Below are positions 38,365 to 46,822 of a stretch of DNA of 58,813 nt, in pieces. Within the stretch, counting starts at the first letter, position 1, and each line of letters starts with the position of its first letter. The DNA lies in assembly GCA_903828645.1 (NCBI GenBank), contig CAIKNA010000126.1, positions 1 to 58,813 on the forward strand, read 5' to 3'. Both the position numbers and the translations under genes were made by a program. Below the pieces are notes generated by a model that saw only the letters and a program-made list of their open reading frames with translations, had not been told where the DNA came from and made no database searches. The DNA is from an uncultured Bacteroidales bacterium (GTDB lineage: Bacteria > Bacteroidota > Bacteroidia > Bacteroidales > FEN-979).

Positions 38365-39930
38365 TTAATTGGCGGGTATTCCGGTTGGGAAAGTCATCTC
38401 CTTTTTCAGGTTGATCAGGCGGTATACCAATGCAGTTCGAACAGTATCCTTTTTTCTGGTTATATAAATTGTATCGGCAGCTCGGATCGTATCAAACAGG
38501 GTCCCGTACAGGGCTGCCGGATCTTCGAAGTCATCACTTAAGGCAATGTAGTAGGCATCCGTACCCTGTTTCAGATTTCCACGAAGATGATTGATCCAGT
38601 GATATTTATGAATCCTCTCGAGGGTTCCAAGCGCATAAACGGGTTTGTTGATCTGCCTGCCTGCATAATAATCGAAATTGGCGGCAGGAAACCATCTGAA
38701 GGTCAGGATCGGGGATCCCTGTTTCATGCGCCCCGAGGCCTCATCTCGTTTTGCAAGCGGTGCGAACTTATCACCGAGTTGCTTCCACCCGGTCATGTCG
38801 TGCGAAATATCATGAACTTTCCATCTGCTTAGCGGAACCCATCCATACCTGATCTGTCCGACGCCCACGACAGCTACAAACATTAAAAAAACAAGGGAGA
38901 TTGCAACCGGCCAGGGAACAAGACGCATCCTGGTGCCGGGACTCCCGGGTTCCGTAAGGTAGGCCGCAGCAATGAGAATGAACCCGAGATACCCCGGTCC
39001 GGTCCAATGGGGCAGGGTGCTGCGAAAAAGTGAAAATGACATGAAGACCAGCACCAGCGGGATGCTGATCCATAAAATAATCCGTTTATAATCCGTTTGG
39101 ATGAACTCCCTGCGGCGCAGTAAAGCTGAAAAAGCCGCCAGGATGATCAGTACGTTCACCGGGTTATTATAAAAGAACTCACCTGCTATCTCCGTCAGGA
39201 AATATTGTGGTTGCAGCCCGGATGATGTGATGCCGACACGGTTTTCATGAAACGTAAAACTGATGAAGTCATTTTCAAGGTTCCATAAAAATACGGGAAT
39301 ACAACACAGGATGAAGAGGAGCATTGCGCCATAAGCCTCTTTTACCCTGAACCATCTGCGGTTGTAAAACAACATGTAAAAAAAAACACCGGTGAGCAAA
39401 AAAACCGAGTGGTACTTCGAGAGCAAGGCCATTCCCGCTGTTGCGCCTGCAAGAAGGAGCAGTCTCCTGCTTTTCGGCCCCGGGCTGCGGTCGGGAAGCG
39501 ACCGGAGCAAAAGATACAACGTCAGCAACCAGAAAAACACCTGGGGCGTATCCGGAAGAATGAATGTTCCACTGAGGATAAAACCGTAAAATGAGGCTGT
39601 AAACAACAATGCGGCATACAAACCGGTGAGCGGTCCCTTGATCAAACGGCCAATCAGGAACATCAGCCCAGTACTCAGGGTGCCAAGCACCACTGCCGCC
39701 AGGCGCACGAAAAATTCCCCGTCAAATGTCAGGTTCAGGGTAAACAGCTGGATCACCAACCCCACCATCGGAGGATGATCGAAATGGCTTAGCGCCGGAA
39801 ATCTGGCATAGGTCCAGTAATAGACTTCATCATTACCAAGTTCGATGAGGCCGGCAATGCATCCGCGAACCACGACAGATAGTACCAGCAGGATGAAAAA
39901 GGCCCAGTATATCTTACGGTTTGAAGGCAT
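38365..39930 (-). CDS. GT39/ArnT-like membrane glycosyltransferase
   Basis: The protein has 521 residues. The first loop carries LGNDEVYYWTYAR, then SHFDHPPMVGLVIQLF, the PMT_2/ArnT pattern with catalytic acidic residues. About eleven hydrophobic segments follow, and a soluble C-terminal part holds WFPAANFDYYAG. Members add sugars or aminoarabinose from polyprenyl-phosphate donors to lipid A or proteins. A TACCTTTG box lies 41 bp upstream. The stop abuts a 7-bp repeat shared with the convergent fumC. Confidence 0.8.
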   Translation of the reverse strand: MPSNRKIYWAFFILLVLSVVVRGCIAGLIELGNDEVYYWTYARFPALSHFDHPPMVGLVIQLFTLNLTFDGEFFVRLAAVVLGTLSTGLMFLIGRLIKGPLTGLYAALLFTASFYGFILSGTFILPDTPQVFFWLLTLYLLLRSLPDRSPGPKSRRLLLLAGATAGMALLSKYHSVFLLTGVFFYMLFYNRRWFRVKEAYGAMLLFILCCIPVFLWNLENDFISFTFHENRVGITSSGLQPQYFLTEIAGEFFYNNPVNVLIILAAFSALLRRREFIQTDYKRIILWISIPLVLVFMSFSLFRSTLPHWTGPGYLGFILIAAAYLTEPGSPGTRMRLVPWPVAISLVFLMFVAVVGVGQIRYGWVPLSRWKVHDISHDMTGWKQLGDKFAPLAKRDEASGRMKQGSPILTFRWFPAANFDYYAGRQINKPVYALGTLERIHKYHWINHLRGNLKQGTDAYYIALSDDFEDPAALYGTLFDTIRAADTIYITRKKDTVRTALVYRLINLKKEMTFPTGIPAN

Positions 39931-39970
39931 CAGTTGAAATTTGAAAATGATCTGACGGACGGGAACGACG

Positions 39971-39978
39971 CAAAGGTA
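39971..39978 (-). promoter_or_regulatory. Candidate -7 box for the GT39-like gene
   Basis: On the minus strand this reads TACCTTTG, in the 55-bp gap after the Nramp gene. No -33 box is seen at 19 bp, where the sequence belongs to the Nramp coding end. Confidence 0.4.
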
Positions 39979-39985
39979 AAGATTC

Positions 39986-41254
39986 TTAAAAGAAACTGAA
40001 GAGCAATTTTATATTCAGGAAGACTACGATTGCCCCGACCACGAGCAGCATCGCCTTGGTTGAGGCTGTATTGACATATTTTCCCATTACCTTCCCTGAT
40101 GAGGTAAGGTAGATTTGAAGGAAAATGGTAAACGGCAACTGTATGCTGAGGACCATTTGCGAAATGATAAGCCCCTGGTAAGGATTCCCGATCACAAAAA
40201 TGAGAAGCAGGGCAACCGCCAGCGAAATCACCACCCCCAGCCGCGAATGGCTGTCGTGGATGTCGTAGGGCTCACCAAAAATACCGGCAAAAATGCTGCC
40301 GCCGGCCATTCCGGAGGTGATGGTCGAAGCAATGCCTGCGAAAAGCAGGGCAACACCAAATATTACCGCAGCATGATTCCCCAGCAAGGGTTTCAGAATA
40401 CTTTCGGCCTGCTGCAATTCATTCACCGGGGTGTGGTTTGTAAAAAAGGCCGTGGCTGCCAGCAGGATGATGGCGCTGTTGATGGCCCAACCGATCACCA
40501 TAGAGAAGAGCGTATCAAAAAGTTCATAATCCATCTGCCGCTTGATCACCTTTTCGTCCTCCAGGTTCCATTGGCGGCTTTGAATGATTTCAGAATGGAG
40601 AAAGAGATTGTGGGGCATCACCACCGCGCCCAGCACACTCATCACGATGATCATCGATCCCTGGGGAATAGTTGGTTTTACCCATCCGATTCCTGCCTGT
40701 ACCCAGTTAATATCGACCAGCGTTAGTTCATATAGAAAAGAGAGCCCGATGATGGAGACGAAGGCAATGATGAATTTCTCAATTTTGTGGTAGGAGTTCG
40801 TGAAGAGCATGATCGCTACAAAAACAGCCGAGAGGATCGCGCCTGCCGGGATCGGGATATTAAACAGCATGTCGAGCGCAATAGCAGCGCCCAGTATTTC
40901 AGCCAAGGAAGTAGATACAGATGCTCCCATGGCCGACACCAGCACGGTTCGTGATACCCACAGAGGCGTGTGCCTGTTGGCAGCCTCGGAAAGGCACAAC
41001 CCGGTAGCGATGCCAAGATGGGCAACATTGTGCTGCAGGATGATAAGCATGATGGTTGAAAGGGTGACCATCCAGAGCAGTTCATACCCGTATTCAGAAC
41101 CGGCGGCAATGTTGGACGCCCAGTTGCCGGGATCGATGAAGCCAACCGTGACCAGCAGTCCCGGCCCGATATACTTCAGGATGTCAAGTCCGCCAAAACG
41201 GGGTTTGTGGTCGCGTCTGCGAAGATCTTTTATGAAATCGAAAAACATCAGCAT
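39986..41254 (-). CDS. mntH: Nramp-family divalent metal transporter
   Basis: The 422 residues have eleven hydrophobic segments. The first carries GFIDPGNWASNIAAG (the DPGN metal-binding motif) and the sixth VMPHNLFLHSEI (MPH). Both are the residues that coordinate Mn2+ or Fe2+ in Nramp transporters. It therefore probably imports manganese or iron with protons. The alternative start at 41248 (MFFDFIK) is possible. A strong terminator for the upstream aquaporin gene separates the two genes. No MntR or Fur box was recognised. Confidence 0.9.
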   Translation of the reverse strand: MLMFFDFIKDLRRRDHKPRFGGLDILKYIGPGLLVTVGFIDPGNWASNIAAGSEYGYELLWMVTLSTIMLIILQHNVAHLGIATGLCLSEAANRHTPLWVSRTVLVSAMGASVSTSLAEILGAAIALDMLFNIPIPAGAILSAVFVAIMLFTNSYHKIEKFIIAFVSIIGLSFLYELTLVDINWVQAGIGWVKPTIPQGSMIIVMSVLGAVVMPHNLFLHSEIIQSRQWNLEDEKVIKRQMDYELFDTLFSMVIGWAINSAIILLAATAFFTNHTPVNELQQAESILKPLLGNHAAVIFGVALLFAGIASTITSGMAGGSIFAGIFGEPYDIHDSHSRLGVVISLAVALLLIFVIGNPYQGLIISQMVLSIQLPFTIFLQIYLTSSGKVMGKYVNTASTKAMLLVVGAIVVFLNIKLLFSFF

Positions 41255-41280
41255 CTGGATTCAGACGGGTAAAAGTAGGC

Positions 41281-41329
41281 AAAAAAATACATCGTTTTGC
41301 ATTCTTTTCGCGGAATGCAAAACGATGTA
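41281..41329 (-). terminator. Rho-independent terminator of the aquaporin gene
   Basis: A perfect 17-bp stem (arms 41313-41329 and 41288-41304) with an 8-nt loop is followed on the minus strand by seven T residues (41287-41281). It begins 23 bp after the aquaporin stop. Confidence 0.9.
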
Positions 41330-41351
41330 CATTGGATGGAAGCTGTTTGAC

Positions 41352-42062
41352 CTACTCCTGGTCAAATCCGAATTTCCAGACCACACCAGCCAGAATGGCC
41401 CCGATGACCGGTGCAACAATAAACAGCCATAACTGCATGAGGGCCTTCCCTCCGGCAAAAAGCGCCGGGCCTAAGCTGCGTGCGGGGTTTACTGAAGTAC
41501 CTGTGACAGGTATGGCAACCAGGTGGATCAGCATCAGGGTAACCCCGATGGCCAGACCGGCCATGTTGCTGTTTCCGAACCTGGAGGTAACCGCCAGGAT
41601 GACAAAGAGGAAAAGGAAGGTCATCACAGTTTCGATAACAAAAGCACTTGTTGTGTTATACGCCCCAAGGTAACCTTCACCCCAGCCATTAGAACCCAGT
41701 GCCCATTCCTGCATTTGAAAACCCGGCCGTCCGCTGACGATCAGAAAAAGCACGCCGGCGCCCAGAATGGCCCCAATACACTGCGCAACAATATATCCGA
41801 CGGCATCCTTAACCTCAATCTTGCCGGCAACCAGAACGCCAATGGTAACTGCAGGGTTGATATGACAACCTGATATGCCCCCGATGGCATAGGCCATTGC
41901 TACAACGGCAAAACCGAAAGCGATGGAAATTCCAAGGAGGCCAATTCCATACGCACTAACTCCGCCGGGTCCTACGATATTGCTGCTCGCAATCACGGCC
42001 GACCCGCAACCAAACAGCACCAGGCTGAAGGTTCCTATTAATTCAGCTACATATTTTTTCAT
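41352..42062 (-). CDS. aqpZ: Aquaporin Z-like water channel
   Basis: The 236 residues have six membrane segments and two half-helices with NPA (69-71 and 192-194). Around the second, IHLVAIPVTGTSVNPARS matches AqpZ, so selectivity-filter residues His180, Thr189 and Arg195 are present. His and Arg in the filter favour water over glycerol. The gene has its own -7 box (42093-42086) and a strong terminator, so it is probably a single-gene unit. Confidence 0.94.
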   Translation of the reverse strand: MKKYVAELIGTFSLVLFGCGSAVIASSNIVGPGGVSAYGIGLLGISIAFGFAVVAMAYAIGGISGCHINPAVTIGVLVAGKIEVKDAVGYIVAQCIGAILGAGVLFLIVSGRPGFQMQEWALGSNGWGEGYLGAYNTTSAFVIETVMTFLFLFVILAVTSRFGNSNMAGLAIGVTLMLIHLVAIPVTGTSVNPARSLGPALFAGGKALMQLWLFIVAPVIGAILAGVVWKFGFDQE

Positions 42063-42085
42063 GGTTCGTTCTTTTTAAATTTTTC

Positions 42086-42093
42086 CAAAGATA
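42086..42093 (-). promoter_or_regulatory. Candidate -7 box for the aquaporin gene
   Basis: On the minus strand this reads TATCTTTG (TAnnTTTG), 23 bp before the ATG. No good -33 box was found. Confidence 0.45.
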
Positions 42094-42112
42094 GAAAGAA
42101 AACCAAAAACCG

Positions 42113-42766
42113 CTATTTCTTTGCAGCAAATTTAAGCAGATTGTATTTCTGCCAATCCGCATAGATGTATTGTGCAATCTGCACTGCAGACTGATCGACA
42201 TACTGTGGATCAGTAATGGTTATATCACCGGTCCAGATGGCATCCTTTGACCCGTGGGTATAAAGGCTGGCTTTAACATTAACCACTGCCGTTGATGTCC
42301 AGTATCCTCCGGTCGAAACGGTGCCGATACCATATCCTCCGTAATATCCGCCGCCCCAGTAGCCGCCGCCCCAATAGCCGCCATAACCGCCGGTAACATA
42401 TGTCGTTGGCGGAATATACTCTTCGGTTTTATCGGTTCCCTTGTAACGGAATACCAGGATTGCGTCTGCACCAAGACTGTCGCATTTGTGTTTGATGTCG
42501 GCAATCGGGTATTTGATGTTCGGATTCAAAAAATCAAGTGAACCGATGGATTTGAGTCCCTGTTTCTCAAAATAGGCATCTACAGATTGTTCAAATGGTT
42601 TGAGGTATTCCAGTTTCTCAAACAATGGCATAACCACAACCTTTGATATCTGCGATTTATAATCCGGGTTTTTCCAGCTTACCAGTGTTATCGGTGAGCT
42701 GCATGAGGCGAGCATAAAGACAGCGACCACTGCCAGTAATCCAAAGTAAAGTTTTCCTGCTTTCAT
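42113..42766 (-). CDS. Lipoprotein with Gly/Tyr-rich loop, DUF4136-like
   Basis: The ATG at 42766 starts a lipoprotein signal (MKAGKLYFGLLAVVAVFMLASC, Cys22). An upstream in-frame start would only translate the repeat at 42823-42864 and is rejected. The fold has ISKVVVMPLFEKLEYLKPFE and ADAILVFRYKG, then a low-complexity loop rich in Gly, Tyr and Trp (about 125-155), then VVNVKASLYTHGSKDAIWTG. This resembles DUF4136/TPR-less envelope lipoproteins. It should sit in the outer membrane facing the periplasm. The function is unknown. Confidence 0.7.
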   Translation of the reverse strand: MKAGKLYFGLLAVVAVFMLASCSSPITLVSWKNPDYKSQISKVVVMPLFEKLEYLKPFEQSVDAYFEKQGLKSIGSLDFLNPNIKYPIADIKHKCDSLGADAILVFRYKGTDKTEEYIPPTTYVTGGYGGYWGGGYWGGGYYGGYGIGTVSTGGYWTSTAVVNVKASLYTHGSKDAIWTGDITITDPQYVDQSAVQIAQYIYADWQKYNLLKFAAKK

Positions 42767-42822
42767 AGATTGGTTTTTTCTTGTAAAGATAATATAATTC
42801 TGAAAGGTAAATAAAAAAAATC

Positions 42823-42864
42823 GTGACACGTGACAGGTGACACGTGACACGTGACAGGTGACCC
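42823..42864. repeat. 7-bp GTGACAN array, six units
   Basis: Units GTGACAC, GTGACAG, GTGACAC, GTGACAC, GTGACAG and GTGACCC. The same motif occurs at 38322-38363 with the same copy number. CACGTG and GTGTCAC are embedded. Confidence 0.9.
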
Positions 42865-42887
42865 GGGTAGAGTGATATGACTGCCGC

Positions 42888-42915
42888 AATTTTTAATTTT
42901 TAATTTTTAATTTTT
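42888..42915. repeat. 7-bp AATTTTT array at the 3' end of waaA
   Basis: Four perfect AATTTTT units. The waaA stop codon (42907-42909) lies inside the array. Confidence 0.9.
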
Positions 42916-44166
42916 CACTTCCCCAGGTTGTTCCAGGCAGGCAATAATCTTCTCCGTTGCCCCGCGGTTTTCGGCAACATAGTTGATGCATATGGCTGAT
43001 AAACGTTGGTGCTCCTGCGAATTCCCGGCAATCTCCCTGACTTTTTCCAAAAGTTCTTCTGAAGAGCTGACGCTGAATGCGCCACCCAGTGTCACAAGAT
43101 CCCGGGCCTCCTTGAATTTGTGATAGTTGGGCCCGAAAAAAACCGGCACACCGAAAGTCACGGGTTCCTGGATATTGTGAATACCACCACCGAACCCCCC
43201 GCCGATAAAGGCAACAGTCGCATAACGGTATAATTGTGAAAGAATCCCTATGGAATCTATGATCAGAATATCTGCCGTCCCGGCATTCTCTTCATTCAAG
43301 CCTGAATAGCAAACCGCAGGCCTGCCGAGTTGATCAAGGATGAACCTGACACGCGCCGGCGAGGTGTCATGTGGTGCGATGATGTACTTCAGGTTCAGTT
43401 CCCTGTGCTTTATCAGGGGAATGCACTTCAACTCATCGGGTTCCCAGCTGCTGCCCATGATAAATACCTGTCTGCCGGCAACGAACTTTTCGATAAGAGG
43501 CATGGAAATTTGCCGGGAGGCAATGGCATAAACGCGGTCAAAACGGGTATCCCCTGTCAGGGTGACCTTCACAATGCCAGCCAGCTTAAGCAGCTCCTCC
43601 GATTCGGTATTCTGAACAAAAAAACGGGTCACATGGCGCAGATGGTTGCGAAACCAGTGCCCGTACCATTTAAAAAAGTACTGGTTTTTCCGAAATATGG
43701 CTGAGATGAAATAGATTGGGATATGCCGGTCATGGATTGTCTCCATGTAGTTGAACCAAAAATCATACTTGACAAAGAAGACCATTTCCGGCCTGACGAT
43801 TTCCAAAAATCTGCGGGAATTGGCTGGCACATCCAGGGGGAGATAAAAGATAAAATCGGCCTGGTCGTAGTTTTTACGCAACTCGTACCCCGAAGGTGAA
43901 AAAAAAGTCAGCAGGATCTTCTTTGCCGGCCAGCGTTTCCTGAAAGCTTCGATGACAGGCCTTCCCTGTTCGAATTCACCAAGAGAAGAAACATGGAACC
44001 ATACGATGGCGTTTTGATTGCGGTCAACCAGCTCCAGGGCCGATTCGAGGCGGTCAAATATCCCCCGGCGACCATCAATCCATTGTCTTGCCTTGACATT
44101 GAAAATTGCCGCGACACGGATGATCAGACCATAACAACGAACAGACAATGAATATATCAAACGCAT
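42907..44166 (-). CDS. waaA: 3-deoxy-D-manno-octulosonic acid (Kdo) transferase
   Basis: WaaA (KdtA) adds Kdo to the lipid A precursor at the inner membrane, the first step of core LPS synthesis. The 419 residues show IVWFHVSSLGEFEQGRPVIE (with the general-base Glu), LLTFFSPSGYE, VKYDFWFNYM, and the C-terminal IGGGFGGGIHNIQEPVTFGVPVFFGPN that binds CMP-Kdo. An N-terminal hydrophobic helix anchors it. It begins 1 bp after the beta-barrel gene at 44168, so the two form an operon. Its last codons and stop lie in a 7-bp repeat. Confidence 0.95.
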   Translation of the reverse strand: MRLIYSLSVRCYGLIIRVAAIFNVKARQWIDGRRGIFDRLESALELVDRNQNAIVWFHVSSLGEFEQGRPVIEAFRKRWPAKKILLTFFSPSGYELRKNYDQADFIFYLPLDVPANSRRFLEIVRPEMVFFVKYDFWFNYMETIHDRHIPIYFISAIFRKNQYFFKWYGHWFRNHLRHVTRFFVQNTESEELLKLAGIVKVTLTGDTRFDRVYAIASRQISMPLIEKFVAGRQVFIMGSSWEPDELKCIPLIKHRELNLKYIIAPHDTSPARVRFILDQLGRPAVCYSGLNEENAGTADILIIDSIGILSQLYRYATVAFIGGGFGGGIHNIQEPVTFGVPVFFGPNYHKFKEARDLVTLGGAFSVSSSEELLEKVREIAGNSQEHQRLSAICINYVAENRGATEKIIACLEQPGEVKN

Positions 44167-44167
44167 T

Positions 44168-44932
44168 CTAATACATGTAGAACTCCTTCGGCACCCTGCG
44201 GTACAACGGAATGATCCATAAAATTCTGATGGTATAAAACTGTGTACTCAATTTCCGTGTATCCTGTAACCCGGTATCGAAATCGCGTTTCCGGTATGGA
44301 TTTGTCCAGGCCTGCATGAGTTCAAAGCAGGCCGAAAAGTTCAGCAGCCGGGTGTTGCTCAGGTAAAGGTATCCCACTGATCCGGTCAGGGCAATCCCTC
44401 CGTTCAGCCGGTCATACCCTTTTTTATAATCCCCGAGGAGCTGAGGTGCCGAATTCCCGGGGTTGGAAATCCTGATCTTGTCCTGGATATAGCCTGCCCC
44501 CGCGAGCAGGGCTATTCCGCAGTTGGGATTCGGTGCCAGTACAGGGAGCACCTTGCCGAATTTGACCAGGATATTGTATCCCCGTTCATAATAAATAATG
44601 TCGGCAACATAACCGTTGGCATCTGTAACAAAACCTTCGGAAGTCGAAATCATCCTGAGAAGGGAATCGGTGTTCTTCACGCTCTGCCCGAACATGAAAT
44701 TGCCTTCCGCACCAAACATCCAGTTGTGTTTTGTCTTGAAGATAAATCCGCCTCCGATGGTTGAATTACTCCCAAATTGGGTGGCCAGGTCTCCCCTGGG
44801 AAACTGGTACCCGTAAGTGGCGTATATCATGGGTGTGGAAATGGCAGAGTCATGGATGTTCACCTGGGCAAACAGGCATGAATAAGCATACAGCAGCGAG
44901 GTGATCAGGAGAAGAAGTTTGCGGTGCATCAT
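44168..44932 (-). CDS. Predicted outer-membrane beta-barrel protein
   Basis: The ATG at 44932 gives a signal peptide (MMHRKLLLLITSLLYAYSCLFAQ). The body consists of alternating strands such as TIGGGFIFKTKHNWMFGAEGNF, GIALLAGAGYI and GGIALTGSVGYLYL, as in eight-stranded outer-membrane barrels. It has 254 residues. A similar gene often precedes waaA in Bacteroidetes, but its role is unknown. A TAAATTTG box lies 16 bp upstream. The longer in-frame start at 45088 is rejected because it begins beyond the promoter and lacks a signal. Confidence 0.7.
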   Translation of the reverse strand: MMHRKLLLLITSLLYAYSCLFAQVNIHDSAISTPMIYATYGYQFPRGDLATQFGSNSTIGGGFIFKTKHNWMFGAEGNFMFGQSVKNTDSLLRMISTSEGFVTDANGYVADIIYYERGYNILVKFGKVLPVLAPNPNCGIALLAGAGYIQDKIRISNPGNSAPQLLGDYKKGYDRLNGGIALTGSVGYLYLSNTRLLNFSACFELMQAWTNPYRKRDFDTGLQDTRKLSTQFYTIRILWIIPLYRRVPKEFYMY

Positions 44933-44947
44933 CGGGCAATTATCGTA

Positions 44948-44955
44948 CAAATTTA
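44948..44955 (-). promoter_or_regulatory. Candidate -7 box for the barrel-waaA operon
   Basis: On the minus strand this reads TAAATTTG, 16 bp before the ATG at 44932, giving a leader of about 13 nt. Confidence 0.45.
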
Positions 44956-45040
44956 CTGATTTTTGCCATTCTCCCGGAGGTAAAATTTCCGCATCACATT
45001 CAACAAGTTGATATGCTGCGAACCTATCGGATTTTTTTTG

Positions 45041-45048
45041 TAATTTTG
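45041..45048 (+). promoter_or_regulatory. Candidate -7 box for the C69 dipeptidase gene
   Basis: TAATTTTG matches TAnnTTTG, 68 bp before the ATG. No TTTG -33 box was found 19 bp upstream. Confidence 0.35.
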
Positions 45049-45116
45049 ACGCAATTAAATCAGCGAAACAGCAAAGATCGAAATTCAATAATTAATTCAT
45101 TCAACAATTAATATTT

Positions 45117-46793
45117 ATGCGCAAATCCTTATTTATTCTCGTGTTGCTGCTTGCAGGCTTCAGCTACCATTCAATGGCCTGTACCAATTTTATCTTCACA
45201 CGGGGCGCCACCACCGATGGTTCGGTGATGATTACCTATTCGGCCGATTCACATACCCTGTATGGAGAATTGTATCATTGGCCTGCCCGTGACTGGCCTG
45301 CAGGTTCGATGCTCGATGTTACGGAATGGGATACAGGAAAGCCATTGGGAAAAATTCCCCAGGTGAAGCACACCTACAACGTGATCGGGAACATGAACGA
45401 GTACCAGGTATCCGTGGGTGAAACTACCTTCGGCGGCCGGGAAGAACTGCAAACGCAGAAAGGCGCAATCGTCGACTACGGATCGCTGATCTACATCTCT
45501 CTTCAGCGTTCGAAAACCGCCCGTGAAGCCATTAAGGTTTTCGGGGATCTCACGGAAAAGTACGGGTACGCCAGCGAAGGGGAGTCGTTTTCGATTTCCG
45601 ATGCAAACGAAGCCTGGATCCTTGAGATGATTGGCAAAGGCGAAGGCCAGGTTGGAGCTGTCTGGGTTGCCCTCCGCATTCCCGATGGTTATGTCTGCGG
45701 CCATGCAAACCAGGCACGCATTACCACTTTCCCCCTGAATGATCCTGAAAATTGCATCTATTCAAAGGATGTGATCTCATTTGCCCGCTCCAAAAAATAT
45801 TTTGACGGGAAAGACGCTGAATTCAGCTTCTCCGACACCTATGCACCGGTGAGTTTCAGCGGCGCCCGTGCCTGCGAGGCCCGCGTGTGGGCGATGTTCA
45901 ACCGCGTGAATGCCAATATGGGCCAGTACCAGGATTATGCCATGGGTCATCTTAACAAAGGCACCTGGGGATACACCACCAACCGAATGCCCCTTTGGAT
46001 AAAACCTGATAAGAAACTCAGTGTTCACGATGTCATGAGCCTGATGCGTGACCATTACGAAGGAACAAAGATGGACATGACCAAGGATATCGGCGCAGGT
46101 CCGTTTGAATGCCCGTATCGCTGGCGCCCGATGACCCTTAAAGTCGACAGCATTGCCTATGTGCAGGAACGTGCCGTCTCAACCCAGCAAACAGGTTTTG
46201 TGTTTGTAGCCCAATCACGCAACTGGCTGCCCGATCCGGTTGGCGGAATTTTCTGGTTTGGTGTTGACGACACCTATACCATGGTATTTTCTCCAATGTA
46301 TTGCAGCATGACCAAAGTGCCTGAAGCATACAGGGTCGGAAATGGAGACATGCTCCACTTCTCCCCCACTTCCGCTTTCTGGACCTTCAGCATGGTATCG
46401 AACTGGGCCTATACGAAGTATAATTACATGATCAAGGACATTCAACCGGTTCAACGCGAACTGGAACTGAAATATATTGCCGAAACAGCCGATATCGACA
46501 AAAAAGCCGCCGACCTCTATAAAAAAGACAAGTCCGCCTGCGCCAAGTACCTTACGGAATATTCAGTGAAAACCGGCCAGGCTACCGTGAAACGCTGGCA
46601 GGAGATGTACCAGTACCTGCTGGTAAAATACATCGACGGCAACATCAAAAAAGAAAAGGATGGGAAATTCGAAACCAATGCCTACCACATGCCCGTAATG
46701 CCGTCGCAACCCGGTTACCCGGAATGGTGGCTGAAAGAGATTGTGAAACAGCATGGCGACGTGCTCAGGCAAATAGGAACTGACGGGCACTAG
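45117..46793 (+). CDS. C69-family dipeptidase, exported
   Basis: The protein is an Ntn-hydrolase of the PepD/U34-C69 type. Signal cleavage after SMA would leave Cys22 (CTNFIFTRGATTDGS) as the N-terminal nucleophile, the usual maturation of this family. Further family marks are VGETTFGGREEL, GESFSISDANEAWILEMIG and VWVALRIPDGYVCGHANQARI. At 558 residues it is a typical length. It probably acts in the periplasm or at the surface on dipeptides. Related Bacteroidetes enzymes serve in amino-acid use. The coiled-coil gene follows 29 bp downstream. Confidence 0.92.
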   Translation: MRKSLFILVLLLAGFSYHSMACTNFIFTRGATTDGSVMITYSADSHTLYGELYHWPARDWPAGSMLDVTEWDTGKPLGKIPQVKHTYNVIGNMNEYQVSVGETTFGGREELQTQKGAIVDYGSLIYISLQRSKTAREAIKVFGDLTEKYGYASEGESFSISDANEAWILEMIGKGEGQVGAVWVALRIPDGYVCGHANQARITTFPLNDPENCIYSKDVISFARSKKYFDGKDAEFSFSDTYAPVSFSGARACEARVWAMFNRVNANMGQYQDYAMGHLNKGTWGYTTNRMPLWIKPDKKLSVHDVMSLMRDHYEGTKMDMTKDIGAGPFECPYRWRPMTLKVDSIAYVQERAVSTQQTGFVFVAQSRNWLPDPVGGIFWFGVDDTYTMVFSPMYCSMTKVPEAYRVGNGDMLHFSPTSAFWTFSMVSNWAYTKYNYMIKDIQPVQRELELKYIAETADIDKKAADLYKKDKSACAKYLTEYSVKTGQATVKRWQEMYQYLLVKYIDGNIKKEKDGKFETNAYHMPVMPSQPGYPEWWLKEIVKQHGDVLRQIGTDGH

Positions 46794-46822
46794 GAAATAA
46801 ATGCAGGAAAATTAAGTCACAC

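Noticed and set aside
42767-42889. Longer N-terminus for the Gly/Tyr-rich lipoprotein
   Set aside because: It would translate the GTGACAN repeat ahead of a clear lipoprotein signal peptide.
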